NCBI GenBank assembly: GCA_963753615.1
Contig: CAVWCW010000003.1
Span: forward strand, 124,001-188,000
Length of the DNA: 64,000 nucleotides
Origin: CAVWCW01 sp963753615
GTDB taxonomy: Bacteria > Pseudomonadota > Gammaproteobacteria > Chromatiales > Chromatiaceae
Reading direction: 5' to 3'
The position numbers and the translations under genes are program-made. Positions 48,138 through 57,723 of this stretch are shown here, piece by piece. Each line of letters begins with the position of its first letter. Position 1 is the stretch's first letter. The notes beneath the pieces are model-generated. The model was not told the DNA's origin. It did not search any database and saw only the letters and a list, made by a program, of their open reading frames with translations.

Positions 48138-49514
48138 CTAGGGGCGGACGCTGTCGATGACGACCGAGACTACCGCGGCCTGGCCCGGTGAAACCGGGCT
48201 GACTTCGCCCTGCAAGTCACCGCTTTGGGGCATGGCGGTGCCGGTCTTGGAGATGCGAGCGCCTACCAGGACCTGGGGGAAGCCGGAAAGCTTCATCTGC
48301 GGCATCATCGCCATGCTGTCGTCCAGGGTCAGTTCCAGCGGCAGGTCGCTTACCTGTTTGCTGACCGCTGCAAGGGGCATGGGCGGACCACTGAGGGCGC
48401 GGGCGAAGATAAACACCCGGTCACTGGGGCCGGCTTGGGCGGCGAGGGCCGGGTCCAGGGTTACCCGCACCGAGATCGCCCCGCTGCCGCCCGCTGCGGG
48501 CGCCGGATCCGCTTTCTGGGGTTGGACCTGCGTTTGACTCACCGGTTGCGGGGCGGCCTGGGGCTCCGGCGGGGCCGCGGGGGCCATCGCGATCTCGGCG
48601 CCCGGCTGCATGCGTTCCTGCGCCTGCTGGATGTAGCGCGCGATCTCTTTTGCTTCGTTACTGTCCGGCGGCAGCCTGTCGGCCAATTGCTGCCAGTATT
48701 CGATGGTGGTCTGGTATTCGCCTTGCTCGAAATGGAGCAGGCCCATCATCCAGAGCGCCGTCGGGTGTTTGGGGTTCGCCTGATAGGCCTTGCGGACCAA
48801 CTCGGCGGGCTGGCCGCTGAGCGTGCCATTGTTGCTGCTCACCAGGGCCTGGGCGTAGGCAACCAGTACGTCCGGCTCGTCGGGCGCCCGCTGGTAGGCG
48901 GTCTGGTAGGCGTTGAGGGCCTCGTCGACCCGCCCCATATTGAGGTAGCTGCGCCCCAGTAGGATCCAGCCCTCGATATTGTCCGGCTCGGCCATCAGGC
49001 GCTGGTGCAGCTTGTCGACCAGCTGGTCCATTGGAGGCATGTCTTGGGCCTGCTCGCCGGGCGCGGGTGCGGCTCGGGATTGGGCCCGGGCCTGGGTCTG
49101 GGCGGCAGGGCGCGGGCTGCCGGCAGTCATCTTCTCCAGGGTGTCCAAGCGAGTGATGATTTCCTGGCTGCCCAGGCTTTGATAAAAACCTACCGCCCCC
49201 AGGGGGATGCCGGCGGCCAGTACCGCTAGCGCCCAGAGGCCGGAACGCGTGGTGCCCGCGGCCTTGGGTCCACCGTCCGGCACGTCCTGCAGCAGCTCCC
49301 GCTCCAGGTCGTGGCGGGCGGCATCGTAATGGGCCTGCTCGAGATTGCCGTTGGCGAGGTCGTTTTCGAGCTCCGCGAGCTGCTGCCGAACCACCGACAG
49401 ATTCAGCTCGTCTGCATCCACCCCCGCCAGGGGCTTATTGCGTAGCAGGGGCAGGGCGGCAAAGCCCAGGGCGAGCAGCATCAGGCCCGCGGCGATTATC
49501 CAGAACAGCGTCAT
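48138..49514 (-). CDS. ccmI: Cytochrome c maturation protein CcmI
   Basis: 458 residues. Two membrane helices near the N-terminus (residues 4-24 and about 97-117) flank a short coiled cytoplasmic loop, and the periplasmic part holds TPR repeats (WILLGRSYLNMGRVDEALNA, ALWMMGLLHFEQGEYQTTIE). CcmI presents apocytochrome c to CcmFH. It is fused to an extra C-terminal beta-rich domain (VRVTLDPALAAQAGPSD), as in other proteobacteria. It overlaps ccmH by 4 bases and is the last gene of the operon. Confidence 0.95.
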   Translation of the reverse strand: MTLFWIIAAGLMLLALGFAALPLLRNKPLAGVDADELNLSVVRQQLAELENDLANGNLEQAHYDAARHDLERELLQDVPDGGPKAAGTTRSGLWALAVLAAGIPLGAVGFYQSLGSQEIITRLDTLEKMTAGSPRPAAQTQARAQSRAAPAPGEQAQDMPPMDQLVDKLHQRLMAEPDNIEGWILLGRSYLNMGRVDEALNAYQTAYQRAPDEPDVLVAYAQALVSSNNGTLSGQPAELVRKAYQANPKHPTALWMMGLLHFEQGEYQTTIEYWQQLADRLPPDSNEAKEIARYIQQAQERMQPGAEIAMAPAAPPEPQAAPQPVSQTQVQPQKADPAPAAGGSGAISVRVTLDPALAAQAGPSDRVFIFARALSGPPMPLAAVSKQVSDLPLELTLDDSMAMMPQMKLSGFPQVLVGARISKTGTAMPQSGDLQGEVSPVSPGQAAVVSVVIDSVRP

Positions 49515-49993
49515 TTATCGGTTTCCTGTCGGCCTTCCGGCTCGGTCTGCAACATTTTCGCGAGGCGCTCCTGCTCCTGCTCGGACAGTTCCGCTTCGGG
49601 GCTGACCTTTTTCCGTCGCAGGGCACGGAATAGGAAGAAGGCAGCTACTATCAATAAAACGATGGGGCCGAACCAGAGCGGGTAGGTGGAGGGTTTCAGC
49701 GGCGGCCGGAAGAGCACGAAATCGCCGTAGCGGTCGACCAGGAAGGCGACGATCTCCTCCTTACCCTTATCCGCCAGGAACATCTCGTAGATCTCCTGGC
49801 GCAGGTCCTGGGCCAATTCCGCATTGGAGCCGGCCAGGGACTCGTTTTGGCACACCAGGCAGCGGATTTCCTCGATCAGCTCGCGAAACGCTTCTTTGTC
49901 CGCGGGATCTTCGAACTCGTATGAGGCCAGGGTGCCGCCCAAGGCGGTGCCCAGCCAGAGCAGCAGGGACAGCAGCAGGGGGAGACGCAGCAT
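49511..49993 (-). CDS. ccmH: Cytochrome c maturation protein CcmH
   Basis: 160 residues. A signal peptide is followed by the redox motif IRCLVCQNESLAGSN (LRCxxCQ), the thiol pair that keeps apocytochrome cysteines reduced, and a membrane helix (WFGPIVLLIVAAFFLF) near residue 105. ATG at 49993 overlaps the ccmG stop. Works with CcmF and CcmI as the heme ligase. Confidence 0.97.
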   Translation of the reverse strand: MLRLPLLLSLLLWLGTALGGTLASYEFEDPADKEAFRELIEEIRCLVCQNESLAGSNAELAQDLRQEIYEMFLADKGKEEIVAFLVDRYGDFVLFRPPLKPSTYPLWFGPIVLLIVAAFFLFRALRRKKVSPEAELSEQEQERLAKMLQTEPEGRQETDK

Positions 49994-50533
49994 CAGCTTT
50001 CCGCCTTCAATTGTTGCACCAGGGGCAATATCTTTTCGTTCAACAGCTCGACGCTGAGGGGGCCGGCGTGCTTGTAGCGAATCAAGCCCTTGGTGTCCAC
50101 CACGAAGGTCTCCGGCGCCCCGTATACCCCCAGGTCGATGGCGGTGCGGCCGATCTCGTCGAAGGCGGTGGCGGTGTAGGGGTCGCCCAGGCGGCGCAGC
50201 CAAATCGTGGCCTTGTCGCGCTCGTCCTTCCAATTGAGGCCGTAAATGTCGACCTGGCCGGTGCGGGCGAGTTGCACCAGCACCTCGTGCTCCGCCCGGC
50301 AGGACACGCACCAAGTTGCCCATACATTGACCAAGCTGACCTTGCCGAGCAGGTCGGTATTGCTCAGCGGTTTGGTCCGGCTGCAGCAGACGCGGCAGCT
50401 CGAATTGGGGCAGGGGCTTGCCGATCAGGGGCGAGGGGATCTCCCGCGGGTTCATCCCCAGGCCCTTGAACAGAAAGGCGGCGATGCCGATGAACAGCGC
50501 CAGCGGGACGAGAGCCTTCAGCGTGCGGTTCAT
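49993..50533 (-). pseudogene. ccmG: Thiol:disulfide interchange protein CcmG/DsbE, single-base frameshift
   Basis: The N-terminus MNRTLKALVPLALFIG gives a membrane anchor and the family motif GKPLPQFELPRL. The C-terminal part in another frame has VNVWATWCVSCRAEHEVLVQ (thioredoxin-like CxxC) and YGAPETFVVDTKGLI. Removing one G near 50369 joins DQT to LSNTDLLGKVSLVNVWAT, giving a normal 179-residue protein (541 bases here, 540 expected). Reduces CcmH. Since the cell encodes many c-type cytochromes, an assembly error is more likely than a true null. Confidence 0.85.
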
Positions 50534-52534
50534 CAGCCTTGCTCCAAAACGACTTTGCCGCCGGCGCCCGCCGGCTCGGCGGCCCTGGCGCGCCGACGGC
50601 GGGTGCGGTAGCGACGGTCGCTGATGGCGAGCAGGCCGCCGAGGCCCATGAACAAGCCGCCGAGCCAGATCCAGCGCACGTAGGGCTTGTAGTACAGGCG
50701 CAGGCTCCAATCGCCGCCGCCCAGGCCTTCGCCGAGGGAGACATAGAGATCCTGCTTAAGGCCCCAGAAGATGGCGGCCTCGGTCATCGGCTTGGTCTGA
50801 ACGAAATAGGTGCGCTTTTCCGGCTCCAGGTGGGCGATTTCCTGCTGGCCCTGAAATACCCTGAAGCTACCCTGGTCGGCGCTGTAATTCGGGCCGCGGG
50901 TACGCTCGACCCCCTCGAACAGGAAGCGGAAGCCGCTGAGTTCGGCGCTGTCGCCGGGTGACATCCGGATGTCTTTCTCCACCCCGTAGTGGGACACCAT
51001 AGTGGCGCCGACGATAAACATGGCCACCCCCAGGTGGGCCAGCAGCATGCCGTAATAGCTGCGCCCGCCGCCCGCCAGGTCGCCAAGCATCCCCTTCAGC
51101 CCCTGCTTGTTGCGCAGGCGCTTGCGCAGGCCCTGCAGGTGGGTGGCGATGATCCAGACCGTCAGGCCCGCGGCCAAGGCCACCATCAGGTTGCCGTCGG
51201 CCAGCCCGGGGAGCAGGGTAAGCAGCCCCACGGCGAGGCTCAGCGCCAGGGCCCAGCGCAGCTGACGCAGCAGCTCGCCCGGTTCGTTGTGCTTCCAGCG
51301 CGCGAGCGGGCCTATTCCCATCAAAAGCGCCAGAAACGGGGCGAGCATCACGAACATCTTATTGAACCATGGGAAGCCGACCGAGATCTTGCCCCAAGCC
51401 AGGGCATCGTAGATCAGCGGCGCCAGGGTGCCGAGCAACACCAGGGCCGCGAATACGGTCAGCAGCAGGTTGTTTCCGAGTAGGAAGGTCTCCCGCGACA
51501 ACAGGTCGAAGCGGCCGCCGCTGTGGATCGAGGGGGCACGCCAGGCGTACAGGGCCAACGAGCCTCCGATGACCAGACACAGGAACACCAGAATGAACAC
51601 ACCGCGCTCGGGGTCGGTGGCGAAGGCGTGCACCGAGGTCAGCACCCCGGAGCGCACCAGGAAGGTGCCGAGCAGGCTGAGCGAGAAGGCGAACAAGGCC
51701 AGCAGCACGGTCCAGCTCTTGAAGGCCCCCCGCTTCTCGGTCACGGCCAGGGAGTGGATCAGGGCCGTACCCACCAACCAGGGCATCAACGACGCGTTCT
51801 CCACCGGATCCCAGAACCACCAGCCGCCCCAGCCTAGCTCGTAGTAGGCCCACCAGCTGCCGAGGGTGATGCCGAGGGTGAGGAAGACCCAGGCTACCGT
51901 GGTCCAAGGCCGGGACCAGCGGGCCCAGGAGGCGTCCAGGCGGCCGCCGATCAGTGCGGCGATGGAGAAGGCGAAAGCCACCGAAAAGCCCACATAGCCC
52001 ATGTAGAGCATGGGCGGGTGAATGACCAAGCCGAAGTCCTGCAGCATGGGGTTGAGTTCCCGGCCCTCGGTCGAGGGGCGGGAAAACACGGTCGAAGGGG
52101 TTGGAGGTGATCAGCATGAACAGCAGGAAGCCGACAGTGATCATCCCCATGACCGCCAGCACCCGGGCCACCATCTCTGGCGGAAGGTTGCGGCTGAAGG
52201 CGGCGATGGCGGCGCTCCATCCGGCCAGCATAAAGGCCCATAGCAGCAGCGAGCCCTCGTGGGCGCCCCAGACCGCGGAGATCTTATACACGGTCGGCAG
52301 CAGGGTGTTGCCGTTCATGGCCACGTAGGACACCGAGAAATCGTTGTTCAGGAAAGACTCGATCAAGGCCCACAGGGCAATGCCCACGAACACCAATTGT
52401 CCGGCGCTCAAGGGACGCGCCATGCGCACCCAGGACGGGGTGTTGGTAAAGGTTCCCAGCAGCGGGAAGATCGCCTGGGTGATCGCCAGGCAGAGCGCCA
52501 GGATCAGCGCGAAATGGCCGATCTCCGGTATCAT
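50533..52534 (-). pseudogene. ccmF: Heme lyase CcmF, single-base frameshift
   Basis: The N-terminal part starts MIPEIGHFALILALCLAI, and the C-terminal part contains the WWD heme-binding motif WGGWWFWDPVENASLMPWL. The reading shifts near 52077, where one extra C in CCCGCCCC must be removed to join FDRVFPRPSTEGRELNP to LLQDFGLVIHPPMLYMGY. The corrected length is 666 residues, normal for CcmF. It ligates heme from CcmE to apocytochrome c. As with ccmG, a base-calling error is the simplest explanation. Confidence 0.88.
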
Positions 52535-52995
52535 CGGGCCGCTTCCTTCTGCATATCGACGACGCCTTCCACATGTGCGGTCTTCAACGAGTCCGCCACT
52601 TCCGGCGGCATGTAGTTCTCGTCGTGCTTGGCCAGTACTTCGTCGGCGACGAAGTTGCCCTGGCCGTCGAGCTGGCCCATGGCAACGATGCCCTGGCCCT
52701 CGCGAAACAGGTCGGGCAGGATGCCGGTGTACTGCACGCTAATGGTCTGGGCGTTGTCGGTGAGGTCGAACTGAGTGGTGAGGCCGTCCGGCAGGCGCTG
52801 GACACTTCCGTCGGTGACCAACCCGCCGACCCGGAACGGGTGGCCGGTCGGGGCCTCCCCGGCCACTACCTCGGACGGGGAGAAGAAGAACATCAGGTTG
52901 TCGTCGAACGCCTTCAGGGCGAGGAAGGTGGCGATCCCTATGCCGACCACCATCATGCCGATCAGCGTCAGGCGTTTCTTACGAATCGGGGTCAT
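52531..52995 (-). CDS. ccmE: Heme chaperone CcmE
   Basis: 154 residues. One N-terminal membrane helix (LTLIGMMVVGIGIATFLAL) and a periplasmic OB-fold ending in VLAKHDENYMPPEV, whose His binds heme covalently. It carries heme from CcmABCD to CcmF. Four-base overlaps join it to ccmD and ccmF. Confidence 0.97.
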   Translation of the reverse strand: MTPIRKKRLTLIGMMVVGIGIATFLALKAFDDNLMFFFSPSEVVAGEAPTGHPFRVGGLVTDGSVQRLPDGLTTQFDLTDNAQTISVQYTGILPDLFREGQGIVAMGQLDGQGNFVADEVLAKHDENYMPPEVADSLKTAHVEGVVDMQKEAAR

Positions 52996-53156
52996 TGCTC
53001 TCTCCTTGCCCGTCGCAGTTTGCGGGCGATATCGGCGATAGTCCGGCGGCGTTGCAGCATCGGCGCTACCAGATTGGCAATCAGTACGATCAGGGCCAGC
53101 CCATAGGAGGGCCAGACGTAAGCGGCATAGCCGCCCATTTCGAAAAATTCGCTCAT
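52992..53156 (-). CDS. ccmD: Heme exporter protein CcmD
   Basis: 54 residues, MSEFFEMGGYAAYVWPSYGL at the start, then the single helix ALIVLIANLVAPM and a basic C-terminus, the full CcmD pattern. It is ATGA-overlapped with both neighbours. CcmD helps release CcmE from CcmABC. Found by reading the gap; it is too short for many gene finders. Confidence 0.92.
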   Translation of the reverse strand: MSEFFEMGGYAAYVWPSYGLALIVLIANLVAPMLQRRRTIADIARKLRRARREQ

Positions 53157-53899
53157 CGCGGCTCGGCCTCCACCAGTTCTTTTACCCAGCGGCTGTTGCG
53201 CTCGCGCTCCAGCACCTCGCAGCGTGCCCGCATTAAGACAACGGTGGCGTAATAAAGTTTAAAACCCAGGGCCATGATCAGCAGTGGGATCAGCATGTCC
53301 ACATCGATGGAGGGTTTATCGAGCTTGGTGATGGTGGCCGGCTGATGCAGGGTGTTCCACCATTCCACCGAATAGTGGATGATCGGAATGTTGACTACCC
53401 CCACCAAGGCCAGGATGGACACCGCCCGGGCCGCCACCCGTTTGTCTTCGATGGCGCTGTAGAGCGCGATGATTCCGAGATAAAGGAACAGCAGGATCAG
53501 CTCCGAGGTGAGGCGAGCATCCCACACCCACCAGGTGCCCCACATCGGCTTGCCCCAAAGCGAGCCGGTGACCAAGGCGAGAAAGGTGAAGGAGGCGCCG
53601 ATAGGAGCGCTGCTGATGGCCACCACCTCGGCCAGCTTCATGCGCCAGACCAGGCTGATCAGGCCGGCCACGGCCATGACCACGTAGATGAACATGGACA
53701 TCCAGGCGCTCGGCACGTGGATATAGATAATGCGGTAGCTCTCGCCCTGTTGGTAGTCGGTTGGGGCTTGGATCAGGCCGCCGTAAAGCCCGTACAGGAT
53801 CAACAGCAAGGTAATGCCGCCGAGCCAGGGAATCCACTTGCCGGCGATGCGGTAGAAGTGCACCGGCGAGGCCATGCGGTGGAAGAAGCGCATTATCAT
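53153..53899 (-). CDS. ccmC: Heme exporter/transfer protein CcmC
   Basis: 248 residues, six membrane helices and the WWD motif in WGTWWVWDARLTSEL, with flanking His residues that bind heme. CcmC loads heme onto CcmE together with CcmAB. Overlaps ccmD by 4 bases. Confidence 0.97.
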   Translation of the reverse strand: MIMRFFHRMASPVHFYRIAGKWIPWLGGITLLLILYGLYGGLIQAPTDYQQGESYRIIYIHVPSAWMSMFIYVVMAVAGLISLVWRMKLAEVVAISSAPIGASFTFLALVTGSLWGKPMWGTWWVWDARLTSELILLFLYLGIIALYSAIEDKRVAARAVSILALVGVVNIPIIHYSVEWWNTLHQPATITKLDKPSIDVDMLIPLLIMALGFKLYYATVVLMRARCEVLERERNSRWVKELVEAEPR

Positions 53900-53900
53900 G

Positions 53901-54584
53901 TCAGCTCAGGCTCACTCTAAGGGACGCCGCCGTGGCCAGGGGCGCCAGGGTCAGGGCCAGTGCCAGCAAGGCGGCAAGGAAAGATAGCTGGGCAGTGGCC
54001 GGAATGCCGGCAGCGGCGGTGTGTACCGCATCGGCAGCGAAGATCAGTACCGGAATATACAGGGGCAGCACCAGCAGGGAAAGAATCACCCCGCCGCGGC
54101 GCAGGCCCACGGTCAGGGCCACCCCCACCGCCCCGATCAGGCTCAACACCGGGGTGCCCAGGGCCAGGGTCGCCAGCAGCACGCCCAAGGCCTGGCTCGG
54201 CAGTGCCAGCATCATGGCCAGCAGCGGGGCCACCAGCAGCAGGGGCAGCCCGGTGATCAGCCAGTGGGCGAACACCTTGGCCATCACCAGCACTGACACC
54301 GGGTGGGCGCTTAGCATGAACTGCTCCAGCGAGCCGTCTTCGAAGTCCGAGCGGAACATGCTGTCGAGCGACAACAGGGATGCAAGCAGAGCCGCCACCC
54401 AGATCACCCCGGGGCCGACCGCCTGGATCAGCTTGGCGTCGCTGCCGATGCCGAGTGGGAACAGGCTGGTGATCAACACGAAGAACAGCAGCGGGTTGAT
54501 CAGCTCGGAACGCCTACGGTAAGCCAGGGTAAGGTCGCGCCTGAGCAGCAGGGCGAACGCGCTGGACAGGGACAGGGTGCTCAT
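53901..54584 (-). CDS. ccmB: Heme exporter protein CcmB
   Basis: 227 residues from the ATG at 54584, overlapping the ccmA stop. About six hydrophobic segments, and the LEQFMLSAHPVSVLVMAK block seen in CcmB. It is the membrane partner of the CcmA ATPase in CcmABC. Confidence 0.95.
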   Translation of the reverse strand: MSTLSLSSAFALLLRRDLTLAYRRRSELINPLLFFVLITSLFPLGIGSDAKLIQAVGPGVIWVAALLASLLSLDSMFRSDFEDGSLEQFMLSAHPVSVLVMAKVFAHWLITGLPLLLVAPLLAMMLALPSQALGVLLATLALGTPVLSLIGAVGVALTVGLRRGGVILSLLVLPLYIPVLIFAADAVHTAAAGIPATAQLSFLAALLALALTLAPLATAASLRVSLS

Positions 54585-55234
54585 GCGGAGAGATTGATCC
54601 TCAGCGCCTGGTCGGCGGCGAAATGGATGCGGTGGTGGGTGGTCATGGCGGCCATCCCGCCGGCCAGGAGGTGGCGCTGGAACAGGGCTTCGACCTTTTC
54701 GATACCCTGGCGGTCGAGGGAGGTGAAGGGCTCGTCGAGAATCCAAAGCCGGGCCTCGGTGATCAGCAGGCGAGCGATGGCCAGACGCCGCTGCTGCCCG
54801 GCGGACAAGTTGCGGGTGGGCACGTCCTCGAAGCCGTAGAGGTCGACCTGATCGAGGGCTTCGCGGACGCTGATCTCGCCCCGGGCCTTGCCCAGGCCGC
54901 GGGCCATGCGCAGGTTTTCCTCCGGGGTCAGGTCCAGCTTGTTGCCGTCCTTGTGGCCCAGGTAGGCGATGTGCTGGTGGAACTCAGGACCCAGCTTGAA
55001 GATATCCTCGCCGTTCCAGAGTAGGGAGCCGGATTCCGGCAGGCGTATACCGCACAGGATGCGCAGCAGCGAGGTCTTGCCGCTGCCGTTTTGGCCCTCC
55101 AGCACCAGGGCCTGGCCCGCGCCCAGGGAGAAGCAGAGGTCGTCGAACAATTGGCGATCGTCGCGGATGCAGGCCAGGTTACGGGCCTCGAAGCGCGGAC
55201 TGTCGTCGGCGGGTTGAGATTGGTTGGCAGTCAC
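54581..55234 (-). CDS. ccmA: Heme exporter ATP-binding protein CcmA
   Basis: 217 residues from a GTG at 55234 (VTANQSQPADD); upstream in-frame residues have no family similarity. Walker A EGQNGSGKTSLLRIL, signature NLSAGQQRRLAIARLL and Walker B LWILDEPFTSLDRQG. An ABC ATPase that drives release of holo-CcmE. First gene of the ccm operon. Confidence 0.96.
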   Translation of the reverse strand: MTANQSQPADDSPRFEARNLACIRDDRQLFDDLCFSLGAGQALVLEGQNGSGKTSLLRILCGIRLPESGSLLWNGEDIFKLGPEFHQHIAYLGHKDGNKLDLTPEENLRMARGLGKARGEISVREALDQVDLYGFEDVPTRNLSAGQQRRLAIARLLITEARLWILDEPFTSLDRQGIEKVEALFQRHLLAGGMAAMTTHHRIHFAADQALRINLSA

Positions 55235-55535
55235 GGTCCGGAATCGGGGTTGGTAAAGTTGCAGATTCAACTGCTGAGTTTCGTTTTGTAATCGGCCGCT
55301 CTGGCCGACAGGGATTAGACCAGCATGGCTCCCTCGGTGCAAGCCGGGCGCTACGGAACCGGTCACAGATCGGCAATTGCATTCATGCGGTACAGGTGGA
55401 TAATCAGATCCATGCGGGCGTTTGGCCCAATTCCCTTTGAATACTAGGATAACCGGTGCCTTCCTGGGGCCCGGACGTTTTCATCGACCGGTTCGAAATC
55501 CTTTGACATACCGGCCCGGTCGCTTCCGAGGAGAG
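55235..55535. promoter_or_regulatory. Divergent promoter region, ccm operon and diheme cytochrome c
   Basis: About 300 bases. A plus-strand promoter candidate is TTGCAT (55377-55382), 16-base spacer, GATAAT (55399-55404), about 130 bases before the cytochrome start. The ccm promoter on the other strand was not resolved. No gene inside. Confidence 0.45.
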
Positions 55536-56318
55536 ATGATGAACAAGATACCGATACTGGCAGGGGCCCTGAGCGCCCTGGGTTTTCTGGGCAGCCAGGG
55601 GCTGGCGGCGCAGAATCCCCACCAGGCGGCCCGAGAGGTTGAACAGGCCCTGGCCCTGAGCCCGGATCTGGACAACGGGCGCCGGGTTTATCAGACCTGC
55701 GTGGTGTGCCATCGGCCCGAAGGTTGGGGCACACGGGACGGAACCTACCCCCAGGTGGCCGGGCAGCTGCCCGAGGTGATCATTAAACAGATGGCGGATT
55801 TCCGTGCCCGCAACCGGGACAACCCCATCATGTATCCGTTCGCGGTGCCCGGAACTTTGGGCGGGGTGCAGGAGATTGCCGATGTGGCGGCGTATATCGC
55901 CCAGTTGCCGATGAACCCGGCCAACAGCGTCGGCCCCGGGACCAACCTGGACCATGGCGAGCGGCTGTACCGGGACAACTGCGTGGATTGCCACGGCGAA
56001 CAGGGCGAGGGGGTGGCAAAGGAATTCGGGCCCTTGATTCAGGGCCAGGACTACGTGTACCTGGTGCGTCAGTTTGATTGGATTCGCACCGGCAAGCGGC
56101 GCAACGCCAATTCCAAGATGGTCAAGCAGATCCGCCGCTTCAATTCGCGGGACGTCTCTGCGGTATTGGACTATGTGTCGCGTTTGCGCCCGCCGGCGGA
56201 AAAGCTGGCCCCGCCGGGCTGGACCAATCCGGACTTTCCAAAATTCGCCCGTCAGCCCATGATGGCGCCCTATCCCTGGGGTCCGCCCGCCGCCGAACCA
56301 TCCGCGGCCGAGCAGTGA
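55536..56318 (+). CDS. Periplasmic diheme cytochrome c
   Basis: 260 residues from the ATG at 55536 (a second ATG is 3 bases later), with GAGGAGAG upstream. A signal peptide ends in GLAAQ. Two class-I modules: heme 1 at CVVCH (residues 55-59) and heme 2 at CVDCH in the second half, with Met candidates MYPF and KMVK. Cytochrome c4-like architecture, an electron carrier to a terminal oxidase or from Fcc. Divergent from ccm, whose products would attach its hemes. C-terminus Pro-rich. Confidence 0.88.
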   Translation: MMNKIPILAGALSALGFLGSQGLAAQNPHQAAREVEQALALSPDLDNGRRVYQTCVVCHRPEGWGTRDGTYPQVAGQLPEVIIKQMADFRARNRDNPIMYPFAVPGTLGGVQEIADVAAYIAQLPMNPANSVGPGTNLDHGERLYRDNCVDCHGEQGEGVAKEFGPLIQGQDYVYLVRQFDWIRTGKRRNANSKMVKQIRRFNSRDVSAVLDYVSRLRPPAEKLAPPGWTNPDFPKFARQPMMAPYPWGPPAAEPSAAEQ

Positions 56319-56327
56319 CAAATACCA

Positions 56328-56351
56328 CGGGGCGGCGCGGCGGCCGCCCCG
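56328..56351. terminator. GC-rich hairpin between convergent genes
   Basis: CGGGGCGGC (56328-56336) and GCCGCCCCG (56343-56351), loop of six, between two genes ending at 56318 and 56359. No T tract; perhaps a bidirectional transcript end. Confidence 0.45.
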
Positions 56352-56358
56352 GCTAGGG

Positions 56359-56865
56359 TCAGAACTCTCCGGTGGCGCCCGCTACCATCACGTCCAGCAT
56401 GGCCTGGTTCACCCGGATGGCGATCTCGGTCACTTCCGGCGGCAGCAGCTGGCTGTTGATAAGCATGTCCAGGTTCAGCATCATCAGCCAGATCTGGCCT
56501 TCCTTGTCCTCCACCACGGCGATGCGGCAGGGCATGTAGGCAGCGTAGATCGGGTTGTGCATGATCATCACCCGGGCATCCTCGGGGTTGCAGAACTGGA
56601 AGATATCGAGGTAGGGCGTCTTCAGCCCGCGCCCCTCCAACTCTTTCGACACCTGCTGACGGGCGACAAACTTGAGATTGATCTCGGTGGCCTTGGACAT
56701 CAAGGCCTCAACGGCGTCTTCCTTGCTGACGCCGTCTTTCAGGCTCATCTGCACCACCGTTTGTTGGATATCGGTGATATTGATCTGTGGTTGGTCGCTG
56801 GCGCCGGCGCTGAGGCTGCCTAGCGCCAGGCAGAAACCGGCGATACAGGCTTGGATGTATTTCAT
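56359..56865 (-). CDS. DUF302 domain periplasmic protein
   Basis: 168 residues from the ATG at 56865 (MKYIQACIAGFCLALG signal peptide). The mature part contains YLDIFQFCNPEDARVMIMHN, AAYMPCRIAVVEDKEG and IWLMMLNLDMLI, the DUF302 signature. DUF302 proteins often accompany sulfur- or heme-electron-transfer genes; their biochemical role is not settled. It follows the diheme cytochrome at 57518 by 38 bases, in the same operon. Confidence 0.85.
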   Translation of the reverse strand: MKYIQACIAGFCLALGSLSAGASDQPQINITDIQQTVVQMSLKDGVSKEDAVEALMSKATEINLKFVARQQVSKELEGRGLKTPYLDIFQFCNPEDARVMIMHNPIYAAYMPCRIAVVEDKEGQIWLMMLNLDMLINSQLLPPEVTEIAIRVNQAMLDVMVAGATGEF

Positions 56866-56903
56866 CGGTCGTCTCCAATATTCTTGCGGATCGGCTGCTG
56901 GAA

Positions 56904-57518
56904 TCATTTCTTATCCTGTTCGGGTTGAGCCAACGTGGAGACATAGGCCAGGATATTCTCCAACTGCGGGTCGGTGTAATCGTCGAAAGTGTCATCTTCC
57001 GGATCGTCGTCGTGCACCCGCTTGCGCCATTGGAACATCTTGAGCTGGGTGAACAGGTACTGGGAGTACTGCAGCGCGAGTGCCGGGACACCCTTGCGCG
57101 AACGCCCCATGCCGTTCTTGCGGTGGCAGGACTTGCAGTCCTCGTCGTACAGTTCTTCGCCCTCCTCGGTGTCGCCCGGCCAAAGCGGCACATGGGTGGG
57201 CAGGCCTACTTTGTCCAGATTGAGGCTGGCGTAGTAGGCGGAGACGTCGTCGATGTCTTCCTCGTTGAGCCTGCTCAGGGAAGCCATGATGTACATGCGG
57301 TCGTTCTTTCGCTCGCCGCTCTGGTAGTGTTCGAGCTGCTTGATCAGGTAGCCCTGGGGCATTCCTGCCAGGCGCGGCGATATCGGCCCTGGAGTACCCT
57401 GGCCGTATTGGCCGTGGCAGAGGGCGCAGCTTCGGGCGAGACGTTCGCCGTTTTCCAGGTCCACCGCCTGGCCGCTTAGCGGCAGGCAGGCCAGACCCAA
57501 GAGCAACATGCGTTTCAT
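56904..57518 (-). CDS. Periplasmic diheme cytochrome c
   Basis: 204 residues from the ATG at 57518 with GGAG upstream; a start at 57536 is less likely. Signal peptide to GQAVD. Heme 1 at CALCH and heme 2 at CKSCH; YNH-type c4 features (NDRMYIMASLSRL gives a Met ligand). It sits between the DUF302 gene and fccB, so it may take electrons from sulfide oxidation. Confidence 0.88.
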   Translation of the reverse strand: MKRMLLLGLACLPLSGQAVDLENGERLARSCALCHGQYGQGTPGPISPRLAGMPQGYLIKQLEHYQSGERKNDRMYIMASLSRLNEEDIDDVSAYYASLNLDKVGLPTHVPLWPGDTEEGEELYDEDCKSCHRKNGMGRSRKGVPALALQYSQYLFTQLKMFQWRKRVHDDDPEDDTFDDYTDPQLENILAYVSTLAQPEQDKK

Positions 57519-57723
57519 TGCGGGGATCTCCTGCATATTTGAGATTGTATCGGACCCACGGGCCGAGGGTCGGCGCGGCGATCGGCGCAGGTTCCCGGGG
57601 CCGATGCTTCGGGTCTACGGGCCAGCCTTGGGATCGGCCGGTTGCCTTCGGGAAACAGGGTAGGGCGCCGGCGTCCCTGCCGGCCCGTCGAGTTCGGCGG
57701 GGGGAACCCCCGCCGGCTACTGC

